DNA of 64,000 nucleotides from Pyronema omphalodes. Its lineage: Eukaryota; Ascomycota; Pezizomycetes; Pezizales; Pyronemataceae. A model generated the notes under the pieces. The model did no database searches. It saw nothing but the letters and a program-made list of their open reading frames with translations, and was not told where the DNA came from. The stretch is taken from the NCBI GenBank assembly GCA_024516155.1, contig JAJJXM010000019.1, positions 620,001-684,000 on the forward strand, written 5' to 3'. Both the position numbers and the translations under genes were made by a program. This document shows, piece after piece, positions 56,587 to 64,000 of the stretch (positions are counted from its first letter, which is position 1; every line of letters starts with the position of its first letter).

Positions 56587-58334
56587 GCTGAAACGGCGGA
56601 GATGTAAAGGCTGTAAAGGCTGTAGATATAGATGGTGTGGATGTAGATTCTGGCGTTGCCGGGCTTAGATGTAATACGTAATGTAATTTATACACAGAAC
56701 GTAACTGTGGATAATTAACATAGCCATAGCCATAGCTGTAGTAATTTTAAGGTTTAAGGTTTAAACTTTAGAGATGAAGTTACGGTTGTTGGTACGTCAT
56801 GTAGATAGCAGGTGCACTATTCTAGGTGCTAGGTACACACGCGGGTATAGCTGCACCGTTTCCAGATGCAAGTGCAAAAAGTTTCTTTGGTTATTATATA
56901 CCCATAACCCAAGTATGTACCTCTTAAGTTAAACTATGGCAGCATCCATGAACTTTTTTTTTTCTCTTGCTTTATTTCTTTATTTCTTTATTTCTTTATT
57001 TCTTACTTTCTTCAAACCATTTTGCAATTATTCTTCAACCATCGTAATACTGATATAACACTGCAGTGTAGAACTTCCCATAATTATAAGGCTATCTATA
57101 GCAATATTTTTTTTTATAACACTTTCAAATAAAACATAATGTCTTCCTATCTTCCAAAAGTTGTAACTGTGAAATCATAAAAGCATTAGAGTTAGAGAGG
57201 TGCTTAATTAATAATTAATCGTGATGAGCGAATTTGTAACTACTAATAATTGACGGTATCGTTCTCGGTTCCGCTGTAATATGTAGTGGAAAAATTGTTG
57301 CTATAGCGTGGTTATAGATTTACGGGAAGTATCTCCAGTGGGGACTGTTGATTGTTGATTGTGGTTAATTGTGGTTGATTGTGGTTGATTCTGGATTCTT
57401 GATGGGTAATGGTGGTTGGTGGTTGATGGTTATGGATTATCGAATCTGGGGTTTTGGGGATTTTGGAATTTGGGGAATTTGGGGAATTTGATGGTAGGGA
57501 ATGGTAGGGATTTTGGATTGATGAGGTGATGAGGTGATGAGGTGATGAGTCGATACATGTAAGGCCTAAGCCGGAGATGATGGAAGAATTTATTGTTGCA
57601 GTTTGTTAAGTAAACAGTAATATCATAGAAGCTAGTTGAAGATTTGTGATGTCAGTTGCCGGGGGTTCTTATGTACATCTTACATCAGAGCAAACGTTCG
57701 CGTCATTTCGCAGTCCATAAAGTCTACATTCATAGTAACGAAACAACCATTAAAGCATCAAAACCGAAGGTTTCCTGACCAAAAGTAGAGAGCATTTGAA
57801 GCTCGTATTTGCATTTGGTGTGGCATTTGTACATAGAATAAATTCTCAACTTTTACATAGTACCTGCGTACCTGCAGCATCAATATACATGTGTATCGGC
57901 ATCCACAATGCACAATGCACATTGCCAACCGAACGTCACTGCCCGTTGTTACCACCAGCTATACCGACTGCATGCCTCCTTCCGTACCGCCATCATGCCT
58001 CCTACCGTTCCGTATCGTACCGTTATGAATCCAGAAACTACTCTTATTATTCCCGATTCAACGGGATGGTACATACAACTGAAGTTAAGCCTGCATAAAG
58101 AAATCCCCGCCCTGCAAAGAAAAAAAAAATACCAACGAATTAAAAATGAAAAAATGTCAATCGTATATACATCACTCGTATTTGCCTTGTCTCATGTCCC
58201 ATCTGTTCATCCATGATTCATCCATTAGAATCATTACAACCATCATCTTGTCTCCCCATATATCCCCAAATATCCCCTATCCCCCCCCCACCCCGACGCG
58301 CCCCGACATCTCCACATCCGCCCATGTCTCAAAT
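56587..58334. other. Intergenic between convergent genes
   Basis: 3' flanks of the FAR-17a-like and DUF3712-like genes. It has several microsatellites: TTTATTTC (56970-57003), GTTGATTGTG (57347-57395), GGAATTTGGG (57465-57492) and GGTGATGA (57522-57548). No gene recognised. Confidence 0.55.
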
Positions 58335-59543
58335 TCACGCAGGGCTAATCCCCTTCTCCTTAAAATAATCCGTATTAATCGGTACAGTGGACTCCATAGT
58401 TTCCAAAGGTTTCGACAACCAAGGGATTTTAACACCATTGATGCTAGTACCATTACTTCCAATAGTCAAAGAATCCTTTTGAACTGCGACTGACGCAAGT
58501 TTCAAAATATTCTCATCGGGTGTAATACGACTCATGAATGCATAGGTATTATTTCCTGGTCTTAGGGTTAAGTTCTTTATCACACCCGTTCCCATGGGTG
58601 CGCCTTTGTAGGAGATTTTAAGTCCCACGTCGCCCTGATTAGGTTATTTGTTAGCATTGTTTTTTTATAATTTCCACATAAAACCCCCAGCTTCTATAAA
58701 AGCTTCGATATGAAACCCCGATTCAAGAAATCGAACTTACCATTTCAATAGTCGTAACAGTAGGATTAGGGATCATGACATCACCGCCGACATTCCCCTC
58801 GGAGTTATTGGTATAAAGCGTATACTTCGTAATGACCATTCCCTGGAGCTTATTCAATCCCTTTAACTGCACAACCTCATTATAATTAACATCGGTATGA
58901 ATAGCTCCAAGATGAATCGTCGTGCGTCCTCTGAGTCCAATCCTCATCTCCACCGAGTCCATCAATCTAGAAGCATACTGATCCAGAGCATCTTCATCCG
59001 TGATGGTAATAGGAATATCTTTCTGAACAACATGAATATCTCCCCCACCGTGGGCTTTGGGGACTGGGAATTCTAGGATTGGTCGGATTTGTCCGTTGAC
59101 TCGAACGTCGTCGAGGAACAACTTCACTGGGAAGGCATCGATAACCGCATGGTCGGCAGGTCCATTGGCACCCTTGATTACACCGTCCATTCCCAGTTGG
59201 AAGGAGGTACCGGTAGGGGAGGTGATACTGAAGGAGTTGATAGAGAGCGTAGTTTTATCGATTAGTTTTTGAGCTACGGGGGGGATAACTCCATAGATAC
59301 TAATTGTTATGATATTGTTAGAGGAATTGATATTGATATTGATTTGTGGGATTGGGATGGGGATTAATATGCTTGTTGGAATGGAACTTACGCAATGATA
59401 ATTACTACCAATGCAAATATTAGAAAGTTTATTAGGTGCGCCCACCACCATTTTCGGAAATGCGCTTTCACTCGCTGTCCTCGGCTCGCTTTGACGTGCG
59501 ATATGTGCCCCGCTTCTTCGATTTTTTGGTCAGAGGACGCCAT
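58335..59543 (-). CDS. Membrane-anchored DUF3712-type protein
   Basis: Three exons on the minus strand, 59543-59392, 59299-58741 and 58634-58335 (introns 92 and 106 nt), give 336 residues. The start is ATG in CCATGGCG context. Residues 1-34 are hydrophilic and basic (KASRGQRVKAHFRKWW), and a single transmembrane segment spans about 35-56 (HLINFLIFALVVIIIAIYGVI), with the first splice inside it. After PPVAQKLIDKTTLSINSFSITSPTGTSF come LEA2-like beta repeats, as in fungal DUF3712 proteins: PVKLFLDDVRVNGQI, FPVPKAHGGGDIHVVQKDIPITI, MVITKYTLYTNNSEGNVGGDVMIPNPTVTTIEM and GDVGLKISYKGAPMGTGVIKNLTLRPGNN. Topology suggests a type II protein with a large extracytosolic domain, possibly vacuolar or plasma-membrane (inference). 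Related yeast proteins include Tag1-type vacuolar proteins. The exact function is unknown. Confidence 0.87.
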
Positions 59544-62500
59544 GGTTGCGGGTTGCTGGGTATCCGGTATTTTTATGTTGTGTTATATTCGATGCTCGAT
59601 GCTCGGTGTGGTATTTTCGATGTTGTATATCCGATGTTGCAAAAGCCGGTGCTAATTCAGATGCCGATATCGCTGTCGATATTACTATCCTCGTTCCTGC
59701 GCAGTCTCAGAAGTTGCAGTCGCAGTCGCAGTCGCAAAGTTCCCAACGACAGACGTCCAAATTTCAAGACCAAAAAAAAAACAAAGATGCAACACCAGAA
59801 GCCAGCACCACTCGAATCTTTGTTAGATATTTTCAAAGAAGCAATCCAACCGCTGAGCGAACTCACACACCGTTGAAAGATGTCAATAAAACGAAGAAAA
59901 TAAAAAGATTTGGTGGGTTCGGACTTCTCCTTATACGATAAAATTTATCCTTTCCCTTGGTCTTTTTTTTATGTTTTGTGTGTTTCCAAATGGGTATTTA
60001 TCTTCCCGGTTAATGGTGTGGGGTGGTGTAGGGCAGGCATTGTATTGCAATTTTCCTCTCCTTGAGTCCTTGTATGGTGGATATACTCCACTACAACCAT
60101 AACCACAACCACTACCACGACCACTTTCCCCATACATCACCCCCCGGATTTCATCTATACCTATCCCCACTGCTATGTACCACACCCTGTAAACTATCTT
60201 CTTTATTTTTCAATTTTAATTACTAAAATCCACCACACAAACCCACAGCTATATGGTAGCAACACAGAGCCAGCGAGTCGCGACAGAAACCCAGGGCCAG
60301 TCGGCATGACCGTGCCGCACCATAAGCAAACCATAATCCAAATAAATTTCCAAACAAAACTCCAGAACCATTCCAAGGACCTCTCGGAATAAGCTAAAGC
60401 ACGATGATTGACGAATCATAAAGTTATTTACAAGGGTATCTATAATTACTGGTAACGAGGGGGGTGAATATGGAGCTTTGGTAATTGGTATGTCATATGT
60501 GAAGTTAGAGAAATTTCCTTTATCGAAATTTGTTATGGTTTCTTGGTATGTATGTAGGGTTCGCGAACTTAAACTCGGCTTCACATGCTGCACATGCTGT
60601 ACACTCTGTACCGTTATGCAGATTGCAGGGATATTGACTTTGTTGCCTGGGGGGTTTTTTTTCCTGGGTTTGTAAATTGGAAATTATTGGTGGGTGGGAG
60701 AGAATATGGGATATGTAGGGGATAAGGAATCTCGGATGCTGGGATTGGGTAAGTATGTTACACTCACTGAGTGGCGCCGAGATCATGGATAAGTCTGACA
60801 GACAAAAGAAACAGCGACACTGAACAATTCTTATAATATAGCTGTCTGTTCAAGATATGGACTCTGGAAGACAAAAGACTTGGAGTCCGGAGTTTCTGTC
60901 TTCATTAAATTCGTCAACAAACGCAGATGGCTTTGAGACTGCAAGATATATAGAAGAAGATTACTAGTTGATTGGGGACTTTCTTTACCAGTGAGTTTAT
61001 TCTCAAATGTGCACCTGAAGATCATGATTCATTAAGAAATCAAGCTTTACCGTAGGTCTTCTTGAGCTTCCAAGCCTCGGTAATGTGAATTAAGGCGGAA
61101 ATTCGATACAGTACTGGGGTAACGAAATGTGTGCCTGGTTGTAGAGTTGAATATAGTTTAGCACATTCCTATTCCTCACAATCATTACACGATTCTCGGA
61201 GTTGCGTCATGGAAATGGGAAAGCGATTTATGGGGGTTGCCATAATGTAGCTACTGCAGAACTGCGGGGTATGGGGACACTATCCGCTTGAGGTTGGGGT
61301 GCATCGGCGTTACCGATTTAGTTACGACATGGGGTTGAATTGATGAGAACCTTCGCACAACTCACGGGAATAGAGTGTAGGTAAATAAAACAACACTACT
61401 TGTAGAGTGATTCGATATTATCGTAAGATTTTAAGTACAAAACGTATATAACCTGGTGATGCCGTTTTTATTTGATTTTTTTTTTTTTTTTTAATTGAAA
61501 GATACAATATAGATGCATGCGCAGTTGCCTGGCAAAGTACATACAAAAAATATCGCACTACACATACATCAGATACATGCCGCGAACTCCTCGTTCTCCT
61601 ACATCACCTTTCGGCATCCCATATGTCAATTCTCTAAGGAATATCCCGTCTCCAGATTAAAGTAGGAAATCAGGCACAATTCTCGGTGAGCACCATCCTA
61701 CAACAGGAATCGATTGGATACCAAACGACTGCAGGTGTAAGTTTCAAATCTAATAATGAGCTGAAGCGAGGGGAGAAGATCTATGGAAGACACGAAAGCA
61801 TGCGGTTACCATGTGACGCCGCTGACCCCCAGTTTCGATAAATTTGAGCGTGATTACTACAGGGTTAGGGCATATTTATGGAGGCTGGAGTATGGGTAAA
61901 TGTCTGGGCGTCGTCTGGGCTTTCTGGGCTTTCTGGGTTCTGTAATACAATGGTTTATCCAGGTATCTATGTATGGGAATTGTTTGAAGATACGATAAGC
62001 ATGAAACCTGTCATTTAAATAGACCCAATTGACTTTGCAATAATTAGAAGGGTTCAGCCGGTAAGCTTCCGAGCAGAAATTTCTGTTGAAAATCCGTGAT
62101 CAGGCATGTAATTTATCTCTGCTTATCTGCAGAGTACATATAAATATAACTTTACCGATATGAAACCTGCCTCATTCTCCGTTATTGGGACTGATTCTGG
62201 CTTGCATATATGAAATTCGAAGAAGCCGGGTATATAATTAAAGCCCAGACAGCTGGCTCTGATAAATCAAAACAGATATGACCTGGTATCCTAACGACGT
62301 AACACTCCTAATGATTGTAGTTATGGAAAGTAATATAACCTAGGTTGAGGTGACTCGGTTTGTAAGTTTGAATTCTGTCTCCGCTATTTGCAAATCCCAA
62401 CTCGTGAAATCGGATTTCGCCCCGACTGAGCACTTTATGACAATTGTTAGGTGCGCGCTCCGATATGGCGTCGATATTTGCAAAAGAATTACAAAATAAT

Positions 62501-64000
62501 GGAATATTCCGTAGGCAGAAAATATCAAGATAAGCTACCGAAAATTGGATCATGTTTCTGTAGATCAGCCAGGTTGTGCCCATGGGGAAAGACCCTGCTG
62601 TTTCGGCGAGGCCTATCTTCAACCGTTCTTGGGATGACCAGGATGAACCTTTAGGTGACTACAAGATGATTACTCTGTCTGATAGTTGGGCTGAATTATG
62701 AGGTGCATCAGTTGACGTTGGATAAAGCATGACTAAGTAGTTGCATGCATAATACCCACCGTTTTATGCATGTCCAATGGAAAGTTCCGCTCTATCCACA
62801 TATACTCATCAACAGCCTATGGTCACACCATATCATTAAAGGTGATTAATATGCATCACAATACTGACTTCTCTCGTTGGTAGCTGTTCGGACATCCCAC
62901 AGATCTACAACCACCGCAGAGCCGATAGCCGAGCATCATGGACTCGGAGTTAGTTTCGGCATCTCTTACGACTGAAAATCAAAGATCAGTCTAGATGCGC
63001 GTTACTGTATACAGCCAAGATCATAGGCCTTACATGTAGCGAAGCCATAACCTGGGTTGGCAAGCTCGGATTTTGCCGACATACGGTTCCTAGAATCCTG
63101 GTAAACACGACACTTGACACCACCATTACCCCCACTAATTTTCTCTATGATGTTCAGGGCTTGATAAACTTTTAAGGGCTGTGAAACGTTGGGAATCGAC
63201 GTAGAGAACAAACACTTGCAGGCTTGATCATATGACCTATGTATCGGTGTTGATCATTGACTGTGGTGAAAGTGAAACCTAACCAAAAGCATATAAAATA
63301 CAGCTATTACGCATGACTGTGAGAAATAATAAGCAAAGACTTGTACGTAATCTGCTGGGCATTGCGGGGAGTCGAACCACTGCATGTCGAACATGCGCCT
63401 TGCAATAATAGACAGATGGTTGATGTAAATGACGATCTAGTGAGGGATGCCAGTACCACCGGTGTAGTACAAAATCCCAAAACAATTTATAGTCATTTGG
63501 CATTTAAATCAAGCGCTACGCATCCCAAACTATAACTCATGTATCTGGTGGCTGTTCTCTTTTGGTTTCTGTCAAAGGACAGGCAAAACACGTTCCAAGA
63601 ATACCGCCCTACGACAGTCCTAAACTCCAAGGTCACCTTAAAAACTCTACAAAAACTCAAAAGTTGATATCTGCCTAGCGGAAGTTAAAAAGAAATAATG
63701 ACTCATGTTCAACTTCTACTAAATACGGTTGACTGGCTGGGGCTACCGAAGTGGAAAGGGTGAGTCATTCAATGTCGTGGCCAACCATTTGACAAGGCAA
63801 GCAAATGTGCATCTAACGCGGCCCAAGATGATGCACACCATTTACCCTTGAATTAACTTATCAACTTGACATTTTCTTTCGTCATGGTGTATCACTCCCC
63901 CGGAATATCCTCGAAATGAACATGTCCGGCCAAGAGTGCTATAGCCCAGTCCCAGCTTTGACCCCCGTTTTTAAACCCCATATTCAATAATCTAGAAAGG
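59544..64000. other. Gene-poor right end
   Basis: 4.4 kb with no supportable gene. It contains the upstream region of the DUF3712-type gene (first few hundred bases), CAG/GTC-rich low complexity at 59705-59735, ACCACAACC repeats at ~60082-60120, a T17 run at 61476-61492 and a weak tRNA-like stretch on the minus strand at 63355-63425 that is not called. Short frames show no domains. Confidence 0.5.

Noticed and set aside
63355..63425. tRNA-like sequence on the minus strand with a perfect B-box match (GGTTCGACTCC) and a GTTCGAC loop suggestive of tRNA-Arg(TCG)
   Set aside because: The acceptor and T stems do not pair well, and no convincing A box or 5' acceptor partner was found; at best a degraded relic.

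Overview
The window looks like nuclear DNA from a filamentous ascomycete (Pezizomycotina; a leotiomycete-like fungus would fit, but that part is a guess). The recognisable genes are typical fungal housekeeping genes with short introns (about 47-106 nt, GTRNGT donors, YAG acceptors). One NLR gene has the fungal HeLo / NB-ARC / TPR layout, and the intergenic DNA is AT-leaning with DNA-transposon relics and homopolymer runs. All gene models were spliced by eye from the sequence and checked for frame closure; no database search was run.

Layout. 1-24.7 kb is gene-poor. It holds one small proline-rich/acidic protein gene (8347-8853), one coiled-coil hypothetical (14781-15485, minus), one spliced secretory-pathway membrane protein (20836-21940, minus), and several non-autonomous DNA transposons: a 0.9-kb element with a 10-bp target duplication at 5024-5904, a hAT-like 524-bp element with an 8-bp target duplication at 22798-23321, and two copies of a ~200-bp inverted-repeat element at 10.8 and 13.5 kb. 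24.7-27.8 kb holds a three-exon NLR-type gene (HeLo, NB-ARC, near-identical 43-residue TPRs). A second copy of the 0.9-kb element lies just downstream (28149-29071). At 30273-30593 there is a paralogue of the small gene at 8.3 kb.

31.8-46.6 kb is a normal gene-dense block: dephospho-CoA kinase, a YjbQ-family protein, a proline-rich hypothetical, and an insulin-degrading-enzyme/Ste23-type M16 protease (nine exons), all on the minus strand. These are followed by a SET/NAP-family histone chaperone, a tRNA-Thr(AGT) and the mitochondrial AAA ATPase Bcs1 on the plus strand. 46.6-51 kb is another gap with a three-copy repeat, an inverted-repeat element and a G-rich run. 51-59.6 kb holds an AGC/S6K-like kinase (minus), a FAR-17a/AIG1-like membrane protein (plus) and a DUF3712-type membrane-anchored protein (minus). 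No gene is recognised from 59.6 kb to the end.

The genes do not form one pathway. The most interesting locus is the NLR, a candidate intracellular immune or incompatibility receptor. It lies between transposons, its TPR array looks recently homogenised, and an intron that splits its P-loop has a length divisible by three with no in-frame stop. A second item is a two-member family of small disordered proteins sharing a C-terminal RPDFDNRL tail.
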